This document shows positions 25,701 to 39,052 of a stretch of 64,000 nt of DNA, one piece after another. A program made the translations under genes and the position numbers. This DNA comes from Setaria digitata (taxonomy: Eukaryota; Nematoda; Chromadorea; Rhabditida; Setariidae), in contig RCAB01000224.1 in the NCBI GenBank assembly GCA_003640385.1, forward strand, positions 34,900-98,899, written 5' to 3'. Each line of letters opens with the position of its first letter. Positions within the stretch are counted from its first letter, which is position 1. The notes below the pieces were generated by a model. It was given only the letters and a program-made list of their open reading frames with translations, was not told where the DNA came from and made no database searches.

Positions 25701-28700
25701 GTAATAAAATTATATTTAAACAATCGATTTCAAATAAATTTTGATTATTATTAAAGTTTCAAATCTCCCTCCAGTAAGATTTTCTCCTTTTTTTTTACTC
25801 TTTGTATCACCAAAATATTCAAATTAGTGTTAAATTTCAAAAAGTATCTCACTTATTTGGTGCAAATTTTGCAGCCAAAAAGCCTGCCGGTATTTGTGTC
25901 ACTAAATAACCATAGAAGAATGAACTTTCCATAACACCAAGTTCGGTTAATGTCCAATTAAATTCACGTCTCTGAAAATTTGTTTCACAGTTTCAAAACT
26001 TTCATCATCGCTGGAAACATTCGACAAACTTCGAAGGTTTTCTTTAGATATTTAATTTATTAACAAATTTAAATTATACATTTTTTTTTTTTTTAGCAAA
26101 GAAAATGCTCCATCGGAAAGTGCTAATGTAATTTAGTTCTAATAATTCATTTTTAAATTAAAAAAAAAAAAGAGAAAAGAACTGAAATTATAGTTTTGTC
26201 TCAAGCATTGGATGAACAGGTTGTATGAGTGTGCAAAATGCAACAATCTAGCAGAAAAGCTATACTTTATCACTGATAACTTTTTTATCGAATAAGCGCT
26301 AGATGCTTATAAGCTAGGTTTTGCTGTTCCTTCATTTAGAGGCTTCTGATAAAAATATCATAGATATTTGACAGTTTCATATTTCCAATTTCATATTTTG
26401 AATTACGACTTTTTCTCCTGTGATATCATTAATCGGATCAGTAACAAAGAATTAATTAATTGCAAAGTTCTGAATAATGAAAGATTATTTGCTCTTCTAG
26501 ACTAGACAAAGAAAAAAATAATACTGAAAAGGAAAACTGTAAATTGGAAAATTAAATCGTTACAGAAGCAATCGGTTGAAAACTAGTTAAGAAATAATGA
26601 AAATGATATTTGTTCTTGTAGAATAAGAAATTGTTAGGTTAAAAAATCCTAACACTAAATTTATTTAGTCAAAAAGTGCATTCTGAATAAGCTAGAATAT
26701 AGGTGGCCGGCAGTGTAAACTGGAACAGATTGAAATGCTTTAATTGTGTGGAAAGAGAAAATGCTAACAATTGCATTTCATATTTCAGTGCTAGCTCAGA
26801 TGTTTCTTAGTTCAGAGACTTAAAATTAAAATTACAGAAGTTTATCATCTGCAATTCATGATATCTTGGATGAAGGAAGGATTCAGCAAGGCAAGCACCA
26901 GCATGATAATAGTTCGCTCTTGAATCTCCAGCAAAAGCACTCTGGAGAATAGTGGGAATGCTCTAGACGACGATAATTTGTTCTTGATAAGATATTCCTA
27001 GATATTTTGCAATTTCTATCCTTCAGGAAGCTCAATTTTCAAAACTTATCAGGGAAAAAAGTGTACGGCAATGTTTTTAAGTTTGATTTTGCTATGTTTA
27101 GAACATAATGAAATTAAGTTCATTCTGAACTGTTTTTCGGTTCAGAATGAGATCCAACTAGAAAATGAAAATAGTCGTTATCAATTTCATCTTATCCTTA
27201 TTATCAAAAGGCTTTCAATAGCGTTATTATGAATTCTTCCTTTAAGATACTACTGATAGCTAAAGATTGTATTTTTGTTCATTGGAACTTTTTTGCGACA
27301 TTCCTCTTGTTTGAGAAACTTGAAGGTATTCTTTGTAAGATTAACAAATTAAGCGAAGAAAAGTTGATAGAAAAGAAGTGATAAGCATAATAGAACTGAA
27401 ATATTATCTGTTTGCTCAGTGTAAAAATTAATGAGAAATGTGAAACAATCGATGAATGATAAGTGTGATAAGAGATAGATAATAATGCAATATGATTTCA
27501 GATATGAAACTGAAAATTTTATCGAAATAATTCCACTAAAATAAAGGGAGAGAGAGAGGAGAAAGGGAAGAAAGAACTTTTGAAAAAAGTTTAGGTAAAG
27601 CATCATGAGAATCCTCCTTAATTTGCATTAATCAACTAATTAATGAATAAATTGCATCGTTTTTTTTTTTTTTTTGTTATGAAAAAATAGACGAGGTAAA
27701 GTTGATATTCTGAAAGGAATAAACGAATAATAAACATTTATTTTCATACGATATACCTTATTGATCATACAACAAATGCTGTTCTTGATCAGTTCAAAAT
27801 AAGAGCTTATTGGAGAACAAACTCAAATGCTAAGTCATTTTTGATTAAATTCGAAAATAATCACATTTTATCTAAAAGTTATACTCTAAAAAAGAAAGAA
27901 AACTTAGAAATTTTTGTGAAAAAAAGCTTTTTTTTTTTTTGAAAAATGAATGAAATTTCATTGTGCTATTAACTGAGCACTAATTTTAATAGTTCTAATC
28001 AAATTTCAATTAAAATTTATTTGCTACATTTAAAATTTTTTATGTTAAGGAATTTTAGCAAGTAAAAATTTAAAAAAAAATTTACTAAAAAAATTAAAAA
28101 AAGATAATTCAATAAAATAATTAATTACGAACGTGATGTTTGCCCCATGGATCCGTGTAATCACGTGCCATATGATTTTTTGCTGCACCAAAATTACATC
28201 GTATACCAAAAACAATCAAGAATCCAAAATTAGCTAAAATTGCAAGCTGCCAACGTTTCGCACATTTACAACATGAACATTGGTCAACAGCCTAAAAATA
28301 ATAAGGACTGATTGGCTGCCTGAAATTAAACAATTGGCTGGTGACCTGAAATTAAAAAAATCGGCTATGGGACGCGAAATTAAGTTTTTTTTAACGAATA
28401 AAATTATCCATCGATAGGAATTCTTCTAAAAGATAAATGAAATTTAATAAACAAGGACTGATTTACTCATTCGCAAATGTTATTTATTCCAGTATTTTCA
28501 ATGTTATCAATGCGTTATTTAATTAGTGCTATATAGTTTAAATTTAAAAATCCTTAGAATATACATAATGAATGTACCACGTAGCAATTTCCGACAAAAT
28601 CTTTTTATTTTTGCAAGATTATTCGAGAAGGAAGTGATGCTAAAAATATTGAATTTTATGCTATTGCTGATTAAACATCAAAAATTTCTCACCTTAACTT

Positions 28701-29130
28701 GTTGAAATATATAAATTTTATCAGCATACTACAAAATTAATCTAGAAGATTTTACTGCATATTAATTAGTGATAAGAATGACGAAGTGTTTATTGTTACA
28801 AAAAAAAGAGAAAAATAAGCAAAGTAAAATACTGCTCGGTTTTTTTTTCTTATCCATTCAGTTTTGGTTATCTTATCAAATATTTCACATTTCTCTCAGC
28901 TCTGATAACAGTCGCTCATTTGAGCCAAATTTGAATTAGAATTAATTTAGCACTTGGTTGCACCTTAATCAGAATGCTTTGATAAGGGAAGGTGTTAGTG
29001 TTAAAAATTCACTTACGTCAAGTATTTTATTAGAAGCAGAAGCCATTGCAACACTTGACTGCTTACTGGCCATTGCCTCATTTAATTCATATCCCATTTC
29101 ACTGCTACTTTGAAATTGCCTTCCAACCAT
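22770..29130 (-). CDS. SLC17 family vesicular glutamate transporter-like protein (VGLUT clade, divergent substrate site)
   Basis: A 12-helix major-facilitator anion transporter of the VGLUT branch, complete at 510 residues in ten exons: 29130-29017, 28291-28133, 25971-25853, 25589-25472, 25076-24902, 24720-24584, 24480-24331, 24097-23965, 23619-23509, 23086-22770 (stop 22772-22770). All junctions keep frame. VGLUT landmarks in order: a cysteine cluster before helix 1 (CSCCKC, 43-48), FGIRCN (R69), TQIPAGF, ILQGLV, the [14 protein letters not shown] loop, [25 protein letters not shown] (R299), [38 protein letters not shown] and [10 protein letters not shown] with [12 protein letters not shown] near the end. 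Such proteins act in vesicle or organelle membranes. Residues matching H128, R184 and E191 of rat VGLUT2 are E106, Q163 and Q170, so glutamate transport is doubtful. An orphan nematode VGLUT paralogue of the vglu-2/vglu-3 sort is more likely than an eat-4 orthologue. Start chosen at the ATG 29130-29128; the upstream leucine run has no ATG. Confidence 0.93.
25972..28132 (-). other. 2.2-kb intron between transporter exons 2 and 3
   Basis: The longest intron of the transporter gene, between WGKHH and RREFNW. It is AT-rich with homopolymer runs, and no additional in-phase exon was found. In mammalian VGLUTs the loop encoded here is longer, so a missed small exon cannot be excluded, but the reading frame closes without one. 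Confidence 0.6.
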
Positions 29131-29600
29131 CTTTAATTTTATTTTTCTTTTCGATAATCTACCCAATAACAATGAAAACAACAATAACAACAACAATAAC
29201 AGTAATAACAATAAAAAAATTCTAACATTTTCAAAATTTTTATTTAAATTCTCTGAACTATAAAATTTTGTTGTATGCTTTTATAGAATCGATTGAATGT
29301 TGAATCATCAAATATTCAGTAAATTTGAATTTTACTTCTTTTTCAAATTTTCACTTCTTACGTAAGTATGCGTACATTTAGCATGAAGAATACAATTCGC
29401 TCAAGTAGTACATCAGTGTAGGTAAGTGTAAAGTCTTTTAGCATATGTAAATAAATACTTGGAAAGCACTGCAAATATGCATTTCACGTAAGTGGTATAT
29501 ACAATTTACTTAAGTGCTATATAAGTATGCGTAAGTATGTAGTTTATCAGTATATGTAAATATATGCTTCACGTAAGTGACATATACCTAGCATGAATGC
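29131..29600 (-). promoter_or_regulatory. Region just upstream of the transporter start with CACGTAAGTG-type palindromes
   Basis: Immediately upstream of the start codon is an AAC/AAT-rich triplet run (about 29166-29213). Beyond it, 29357-29600 holds degenerate repeats with CTTACGTAAG at 29357-29366, CACGTAAGTG at 29485-29494 and again at 29570-29579, and ACTTAAGT at 29508-29515. TTACGTAA-type palindromes are established targets of PAR/CES-2-type bZIP factors; that they act on this gene is inference. Confidence 0.4.
29357..29600 (+). repeat. Degenerate tandem repeats of about 85-130 bases
   Basis: Units share TTCACGTAAGTG, TATGTAAATA and TAGCATGAA elements in the same order, with spacing drift. 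They lie just upstream of the transporter gene. Confidence 0.55.
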
Positions 29601-32600
29601 TCCTGATTTGGCGTTTTCTCGAATATCCCCTTTTTGGCTTTTTTTTTTAAACGAATTTTTGGAGTAACTGAACAGTCTAAGAATTTTGTTAAACATTTCT
29701 ACCGTTTCGCTAGGAGAAAAAGTAAGAGAGAGAGAAAGAGAGAAAAGAAAAAAATTTAAATCGAGAAATCAAAGTTCTAATTATCAAATTTTAAATGACT
29801 CAATTAACAATCCCATTGTGATTATATTTACTGTTTTCGAATACAGTAAAGCGAATATTGAATTTTACATTATTATAACCTGGAAAAAGGAGAAAAAATG
29901 CATTTTTTGATCACTCATGACGAATAACAAATATTTAATTAGCAACTGATTGATTTGAAGTGATTAGAAGAATGAAGATGATTGTAGGAAGGAAACAGTA
30001 ATGGTAGAACTTTGAGAAGGGACATTTAAATTTGATTTTAACAATTTCTGATTGATGAAATTTACTTGGAGAACCAATTGACCATGATGATTAGCTTGTT
30101 AGCTTAAAAATAAAAAAAAAAAATTGCACCTTACTCAGGTGTTAAATATTTTTTAATAATTTTATTGAAGCAACAAAAATGAATTAAAATTCATTCTTTT
30201 CTTCTGAGATGTTCAGTTAACACCTGCCGTTATGTTAAATGCGAATTTCAAGAAATTAGAAATCGGAATTTAATAAAAATGAAAATGAAAAATGACAAAA
30301 ATTTGTTGGATACTGAAGTATCTGTTGTTGGATACTATAGTAGCAGTAAACATGAAGTATTACTCAATAATAATTATTTTCGAGGAGAAGTACTGATTAT
30401 TTCGGTTTCGTGTTACTTTTGTACCCATAATTATTATTAAAATTTCTTACCAAAATTTTTATATCTAAAAACATATTGATAAGTTTAATTGAAGTTAAAA
30501 ATAAAAACATTCCTTTCTTAATAAAAATTAGAAAAGCGTCTAAAAATTTTTTTCTTTTTAATTTTTAATTCACAAAAACAAAAATTGTAGGAAGAAAAGA
30601 ATGTCATTCAAGTGGACAATTTTTGCAAATGATAAGTAAAAACGAATGTTTGAGAGATTTTTGCTTTTGTTTTTCACTTTTATACCTTCGGAAAAAGAAA
30701 CGCTTCGAGGCTTCTTAATGAACTTGTTCATTTCAATTTTATCATTTCAAATATGATTTTGCGTTATTATGAAATTCTTATATCATGTCAAATCCGTTTC
30801 CTTCCATGCACATCACTGAGCATTCATGCTGAACGAAATATTAAGATTAACGAGATTCAGCTCAACCGGAAGTCGAATCTCCTCTGTTATTTTTTCCCCC
30901 CTTTTTTTTAAAAGATTAAAATTTAGGTTCAGTGCAAAATACGTACAGCTGTAAAAGTATAACATTCGATGAATAATGAATTATTGCATTGGTGAATGAA
31001 CATGGAAAGTAGAATGGATGGATTTGAGAATGATAATGCGATAAGATGAAGGAATAGATGATAATCAATCAGACCAGTCAATTAGATAAATGAAATAAGT
31101 GATGAAATATTTAAAAGGAATAGTAGAATCAATTACAATTTAAATAATATTTCATTTCTGCGGAACGGTAATTGCTTTCTTAAGTTATTAAAATAGCTAC
31201 TAAGCAACCAAAATTGCTACCTTTAACTGTTGGCTATTGAATTATTTTTGATTGAAATTTTTATTTTTTTTCTTTTCTAGAAAAAAATCATTGAATCATT
31301 ATTAATTCATCAGATGCAGCTTGTTAGTTATTATTTGAATGTATTATGCCTGTTAAATAATGCTACGAATCTTAACATTATCATTCCCAAAAATCTGATA
31401 ACATCATTTTGGGAAATTATAGAAATTTTTTTCAAGTTGTACACTTCAATCAAAATTTTAGTCTATTTTTTTTTAATATACATGATCATTTTAAAGAACA
31501 TTTACATTTGATTATTATATTTATTCAAGAGAACAAATTTGAAATGTGACCTATTTCAATGATTAATTTATTGGAACAACAATAATTTCTTTGCAGTATT
31601 AAAATTTTAAATTAAAATCAAATTTTCAACTGCTAAATGCCAGTAAAATGCTATGTTATTGTTCAAGGCATGTTCAGCTGTATGTGTGCCATAGGAGAAA
31701 TATAAACTTTAAGTGTAAACTTTTCGAATTTTACAATTACTGTTTCTAGGCTTTAACATTTGATTGAGTAAAAACTTGCCATGTTCATTTTTACACGAAA
31801 ATTTACATTAAATCCATAACTAAAATTTTAAATCGATAAGCTAATTTATTAAGTTAAGTAATAATTTATTCTTGTAATTTGTGGAAAATCTTCCAAAAAT
31901 ATTTCCGATACAAAGAGTATGATTGAATATATTTGTATACATGGCAATGATTAATGAATATAAATATATGATTTTATGATAAATGATAAGTTAAAAAAGT
32001 AAAAAATAAGTTAAAAAACAAAAAAAGAGTGATTTTCGGTCCAGTAGGATCATTTCAAATTATTAGCTTTATACTATGAGGAGCATTTTAAACATTTTAA
32101 AGCTTCATTGCACATTAATTGTGCTTTGAAGCGTATCTTTTTGCGCTACCAAAATAAAAAAAAAAAAAAAAAAAAAAGGAGAAAAAAAAAGAAAATTATC
32201 GAAGAAAAGTGCCTATTTAAGGTGGTTTGGGGCAAAAAAGCGATACCGAAAAGTTATAGGACTTTTTGAAAGGTTCTAAATAGGCTTATCCGTTTGCTTA
32301 TACATCAAGGCTTTTTCTTGGCCAATGCATTTTCAAGCTTATCTCTTAGGGAAAAAAAAGTTATAAATTAAATGTTCAAACTAATGCATAATTTCTGTGA
32401 AAAATGTCAAAATTTGAAAATCAAAAAAAAAAGAAGGAAAGCAAAAAAAGAAAAGAAAAACGAAAAACCAAATAATTTTTAGGACGATAAAGGGCCAAAA
32501 GATTTTTAGAATCATGGAAGTGTCTAATTAGTGAATGAGCATTTTTATATTATCAGCTTTTCTTCTCTTTCCTTTTTCTTGTTCTTCATATATTTTATGA

Positions 32601-35600
32601 CTGCATCAAATTTTTCTAGTACTGGAAATATTGTTTCGTCTGAGGAAGAATTAGTAAAAAATTTATTAATTATTTATCAGTGATTTAAAACATTAGAAGT
32701 CATTGATAATTACTGAAATTATTGTGATCAATTTTTTGTTTGGTCGTTTCATTTTTTCTTTTTTTTTTTTTAAATTCCTGTAAGAGTGAAGTGTTAGAAA
32801 TAGTTTCACAGCAATTCTGCAATGAAATTAACAGATTTTTCATTTCTGATTCTTGGGTTCATTCTGTCTCGAGATGGAATAATAGATGCATACATAGGTA
32901 GAAGATATAAGTTAAACTAAAGCGACAAGAAATGAATAACTTGATATCTTCTGATAACGATTATATAAGGTGGAATGGGAGTGATAAAAAGAATAGAAAA
33001 ATTGAATTGAAAATGAATGAATTAAGAAGGGGAAGGAGACAATGTAAAATGACATGTTACTTGAAGTGACACTTATTTATCTCTTCGAATGATCCTAACA
33101 TGATAAGATGATGAAGTGATCAATTGTATCATGAAAATGATGATCATTCTGGTAATGACTTCAAAATGATAATTTCATGGATGTGTTTTATTTTGATCAT
33201 GTTTTGATAGTTTAAAAACTTCGCTGATATTGACTTTCATCATACACTGCTCTTAATAAATTAAAATTATTAACTCCATAAAGTGTCTGATATCACGTAT
33301 TGCTCGACATGTTGATATCGTTTAAGCTGAAAAAAGAAACTAATTAGCAAGTAGAGGAATGTTCAGTTTTAAAATTCAGTTCACAGATGATTAGTTACGT
33401 GACTCATTAATATTTCAGTGACAGAAAAAAAAAAACTCAGATAAGAAATAAATCACTGAAAGTTTCTTATAAAATTTATTATCACATCTAAACAATGAAA
33501 CTGACTGATAATAACTTTTCTTCTTTCTTCTTTTATCCATTACTTTATTGCTACATTTAAAATTTTGGTAAGAAAGACGACTTCTTTTATAAATTACCGT
33601 ACTAGCATGTTAACAAATTTTTGTCATAAAACTTTTTGCTTTTTTCTTTCTTTTCCAGTTTTTTAAATTTTAATAATAAAAAAATGGAAATAAAAATATT
33701 CAAAAAAATTAAATGACAAAATTTTTAGCCTAGAAAAATGCTGCAAGCATAATTTCTCTTCCGAAAATGATAAAGAAATAGCAGAAAGCATCTTAGCAAA
33801 ATCGTTTAATGCTGCTACTGGCTGTTGTCATCTGTTGTTGTCATCGATGTCACCTCTCTAGGCTAGTGCTACAACTACTGTTGAGATGATAGAAAATGCG
33901 AAATGTCACAAGCGATTACGATGAATTATTAATGAAAACTGCTGCTACTGCTATTGGTGCTTTTATAAGAGAGCTAAGGATAAATGGTGAAAAAAAAGAA
34001 AAGGAAGGAAGGAAGAAAAGATAGAAGTTGAGGAAAAATAAGTCAAGTTGTCAAGAAGGATAGTTATTAGGCAAGTTGCTAAGGGCAGAAATCTTTTGAA
34101 TAAAGGCAAAGGAAACTTGTGTAAATAAGTAAATAAGTATATCTAATAGAGGAAAACAACAAAACTCCATCCATTAAAAATGCAAATTAAATGTAATTAG
34201 ATATTTTAGTACAATTTTTCTTCTCTCTCTCTCTCTCTTGCTCCACTCATCTTGTTTCACCTTTTCTTTTCTTTGCTTTTTTTAAGGCTAAAAAAAAAAT
34301 TTGAGTGATGAATGATGTGAGGAAAAATACATTTAGTTATAATATGATAATTTCTGATTCAGTTTTTAAATTTTATTTAGCTTATTTTTGGTATAATGAT
34401 ATGCCATCATCATGAACTGATCATTATCAGAACAATTACAGCATTTGTTTGATAAGTGTTACTGCCAATTTTCACATTTTTTTTTTTTCATATTTAACTA
34501 AAATTGCACTTCATGCAGCAACATTACATACTTATCTTCGTGGCAAACTTCCCGAAAAGTTTTTTTTTTCCCCTTGAAAAAACTACCTTGCCATTTTGTA
34601 ATCGATGTTTGTCTCTTTCCATCTTAATTTCCAATTTCATATGAGGAAATTAGGTGGCAATTATTTAAAAGATTGAAATTCATTAAGTAAATGATTGAAG
34701 AGAAAATTTTTGCACATATATTTAAATTACATTCTAACTGGAATTTTTTTGTCCACAAGGATGAAATTTTTTCTTCTTTTTTAATAAAAATTCCGTTTAT
34801 TTTAGTAGCAGAATGAACAAGTTGGTTTCATTTTCTCTTTAGATTATATTAGTGTTTTATCTACCTGGCTGTGCTAGCATTAGCAAGCATTGAACACTAA
34901 GTGATATTTAGATAGACTGAAAGATAAGATCTGAAAGTGACATCGGTCTTCATTAAGTCATATGTCGAGCTTACATTACTAAATGCAAGGAAGTTACAAT
35001 CATTGATATCAATTTTATAAATTGGAAAAAGCAAAGTTGTTGTCAGAAATCTTTAAATAGTTTTATTTTTAATTTTTTGGATTTTATCTTTGCAAGGTAA
35101 GTATGAAAATTAATGAATTTTGCAGCATATATAACAAAGTTCTGATTTCAAATGTCATAAAATCATTATCATATTTAATTTAGACTCTTCTCGTCATCCA
35201 TCCTTTATCAATTATCAATAAATGAATATCATCCCAATAATTATTTCACAAATGTAGAAATAAATTTTCGCTTTTAAGTTTCAGAAAGTTTTGCTTGCAA
35301 AGAGTCATTTTGAGTTTATTTAAATATATAAAATATAAATCTAAAGTCAGAAAAAATATGAATTTAGAAAAGTTTAAATATAAATTCAGTTTCTTTCCTT
35401 CTTCTGCTCTTTTTCTTTTATTTTACTTTTTTTGAAATAGAAAAACTGCTGCGGGTTTCAAATCTTAACATTTCAAATTTTAATATAATTGATAATAAAA
35501 TAGAAAAAGCGAACTGTTCATATTAGTAGCAATTTCATCCAAAAAATTTTAAATTTTATGTTAAGGAGATAATTTTTATAAACGATGAAAACAAATAGTA

Positions 35601-37700
35601 AAACTTAGTGAGGTCAATTTTACCACTTATGCTATTTGATAACTTAAAATTCACTTTTCCAATATCTGATTTGCACTGGGTTTCCAAAATTTCATATGTT
35701 ATAATTAACACAATTTTAAATTTTTTAATATTAAAAGTTTTTACAATACAAAACAGCAAATTTGAAGTGTCAGCTCAACAGCAAAATGTGCATTGCATTG
35801 AGTGATAGAGGATGATAAAAGTGATAGTACTGATCGATAGTTATATCTGCATTTCGCTAGACTCATTTTCTTGTTAATCAAAGAGATAATAAATAATAAA
35901 GTAATAAAAATGAATAGAAAAGATGTATGGAATGATTGAACGAAAAGAGAAGGCAATAAAATGAAATTAAATTTGATGATATACTAATCATTCACGAAAA
36001 ACATGAGAAAAATGAAAGAAATGATGTATTTATGTTATGAAATTAGCATCCATGGTGATTTGAATAGAATTTTATTCGAAATAATATTTGATAGTTACTA
36101 AGTCATTAAAACTAAGCTAATCCAAAAAATGGAATTCTTTATTGCTATTGTGCATTTTTTCTTCCTTGCATTTGCATTTTAAGCATTGTTTATTATTGTA
36201 TTGTTATTTTACATTCATAAAAGAACTTATCATTTATCATTTAACTGATTAATTGCAGTCGTGCTAAGGAGAAAGTTCAGATTTTATTTCTTGCAATTAT
36301 ATGCTTGCTAAGATTGAAATTAAAAGTTAAACTACAACAATTTATAATTTGGGAAGCGTTGAAAATCAGTTGCAAAAGTTTGCCAGAGTGTTGCATTTAT
36401 TAGTGAAATTCAGTAACAAAAAATCGAAATCAGAATTGAAATCGTTAGTCAAACTGTTTAAACAGCTTTCCGTTTCGGATTGATAATTATCAGTTTTGTT
36501 GTCTCTTCAATTAGCATTGTATTGGTTGTCCAAATGATCTAGCTTGCTCATCTATAAGACATAAGATGAAATTGAAATATCAGGTAAAATATTTCGAAAT
36601 GACCATTTACAAAACAATCTCTTTGTTGCTTCGCTGTTTTTGATAAATGTTTGCCTGTTCAAAATTAATCATTTCATTCATTAAAAATTTTTGAATAACG
36701 ATAGCAAATAACAGTCAAAGGATTAAGAAAAAAAAAAGCTTTGAATAACTAAATGATAGACTAAAACTTGCCCGTAATTTTGAGGAAAAAAGTTTTTTTT
36801 TTTGGTAAAAAAGAGCTATAGCTAATAGATTTGTTGGTTTTAGAAAGCTTCCGGTAAAGAACTGATAGAAATGAATGAAGCAATTTGGCACTGCAGGAGC
36901 GATGAGTTAAGTGCTCTTAAAAGTAGGCCTCATTTAAAACTACGATTCATAATTGTGATATCACTTATCAGAATCATGAGTTTTTGATTATTTTATTGAA
37001 AATAAAAAAAAATGTTGACAAGTTAGCCAGCAAACTTGTCGAGCATTTATTGCTTCTTTTTGACATCTATTAAAATACTTCATAATCTTAATAGATCAAT
37101 TTCTGCTAGAGTATATTTTTAATAAGTTTACTAGGAGAGAAGATTTATCAAGTTAGATTGAATAGCATTTCATTTGAACAATTATCAATGTTCTTTTTTT
37201 TTTTGTTTTGAATCAGCAAATTTTATTTTAAATTTTACGTGCCTATTTATAGCTCTTATTAATTAATCTGTTTTGAAATGTGAAAAAAAAGAAGCAAAAG
37301 GAAGAGAAATAAAGATTGAGAGAAAATGTGAAGAGGGCATAACATTATTGTACGCTATTAATGAAATTTTCATTTAAAAAAAAAAAAAAAAAAAACGAAA
37401 ATTAAATTTTAAATGAACTTAAAAGCAGCAATGAAAACGATTTAATTAAGACATTAAACCTTAGAATGATAATTTCGAGTGATTCGAAACGCTAATAAGA
37501 CGTAGAACAGTTAACAAACATTTTATTTTGTCTAATGTTCTATTCATAATTTAAAAAAAAAAAATCAAAAAATAATTAATTTCTAAAAAAAAAGCAAATG
37601 TACTTTTCTCTGATATATTATTAAGTATATAATTTATTTATGGTTTAATAAAATGGAACATTCTCTATCAAATGATTTTTTTTTCAACTTCTCTTTCTTC

Positions 37701-37741
37701 GTTTCCGCTTCCGTTTCCGTTTCCGCTTCCAGTTCCGTTTC
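37701..37741 (+). repeat. TTCCGN hexamer repeat
   Basis: About six units alternating TTCCGT and TTCCGC with one variant (TTCCAG), within pyrimidine-rich intergenic DNA. Confidence 0.8.
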
Positions 37742-38683
37742 TGATCTTATCATTAGTAGTATTTATATTTTCCTCCTCTTCTTTTCTCCTTTTTTTTTGC
37801 AGGAATGAGGCAAACGATTTTCAGTATTAATTCTGTTTCCTTCTGTATAACTCTATTCTTATGACCAATGTTTTAGCAATGGAAAAAAAAAGGAGAAACT
37901 TTGAAATTGATACGAAAATTTGAATTTTTTAAAATTCGTAAAATCGATGGCATTCAAAAGTTTCATTTTACTTATAAAGGTGATAGAAAAAATGAAAAAA
38001 TATGCACCAAGCCAGATGAACTAAATGGCATCTTCTACTCTTTTAACAAATTGCACTACATGAAATATTCAATGATAATAATTAGATAAAACAAGAATAA
38101 ATCATTTGCTTTTCTTAAAAAAAAAAATGCTTATCAAAAATACACTGACTGACTTGTTGATGAGATAAAGTGCAAAATTATCAGTTTAAAATTTTTTTTT
38201 TTCTTGGTATGATATTTTGTTTCAAAATTTCAAAAGTTCAATGTTCTGAATGGTTTTTTTTTAAGTGACATAATAATAGAAATAGAGAAAAAAATGAATA
38301 AATTAACAAATAAAAAATGGAAGTGAAAGAGCAATGTCAGAGCATTTAAAATTTTTCTAGTGCATAATTAAAGCCAAAAAAAACTGTGAAATTTCACTTC
38401 GTTCTCAGAAATCATTGGAATTAACGATTATTTAAGTTAAATTATGGTTAGCTAAACAGTTCGAAAAAGAAAAAGCGATCTTGAAGAATGCATCAGTTCT
38501 TCAGGAACGGAAAACTTTTCCAAAGTAAATGCAGCAAATAATAATTCTTGGTAACTAATTAGCCTGACATAATAATCTGATTTTTGCATGATTGACTAAT
38601 TATCATATAATAATTTGATTTTACAACTGTTCATGTTTACATATGTGTATTTGCTCATGATTGAATATATATAAAGCACAATT

Positions 38684-39052
38684 ATTTGGTGATAACATGA
38701 CAAACTAATGGATAAATAACAAAAAGCAGATAAGCTTAGATTTTTTCAACTACTATAAAGTGAGTCTGATTGAATGAACAATTAGCCAAAGAATACATTG
38801 GCTTTTTTCAATTTTAGAAATAGGAAATTATTTGCCATTCCAACAAGCATATTTGTAAAAGAATGAGATATTTCTATAGAAAATTTATACAGAAAAACTG
38901 ATGGCGCATGAATTTTTGTAATTTTCTATTTCGGAAGTATTAGATGTGGTACTCGCATAATCATTTGGTGATAAAATGACAAATTGACGGATAAATAACA
39001 AAAAGCAGGATAAGAGACTTTTCCAGCTACTATAAAATGAGTCTGATTGAAT
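38684..39052 (+). repeat. Diverged ~90-base direct repeat
   Basis: 38684-38775 and 38963-39052 share ATTTGGTGATAA, GGATAAATAACAAAAAGCAG, CTACTATAAA and GAGTCTGATTGAAT in the same order with small differences. Confidence 0.85.

Noticed and set aside
29131..29211. Leucine-rich N-terminal extension of the transporter frame, resembling a signal peptide
   Set aside because: It comes from an AAC/AAT triplet run read in frame; it has no ATG and VGLUT proteins have no cleaved signal peptide.
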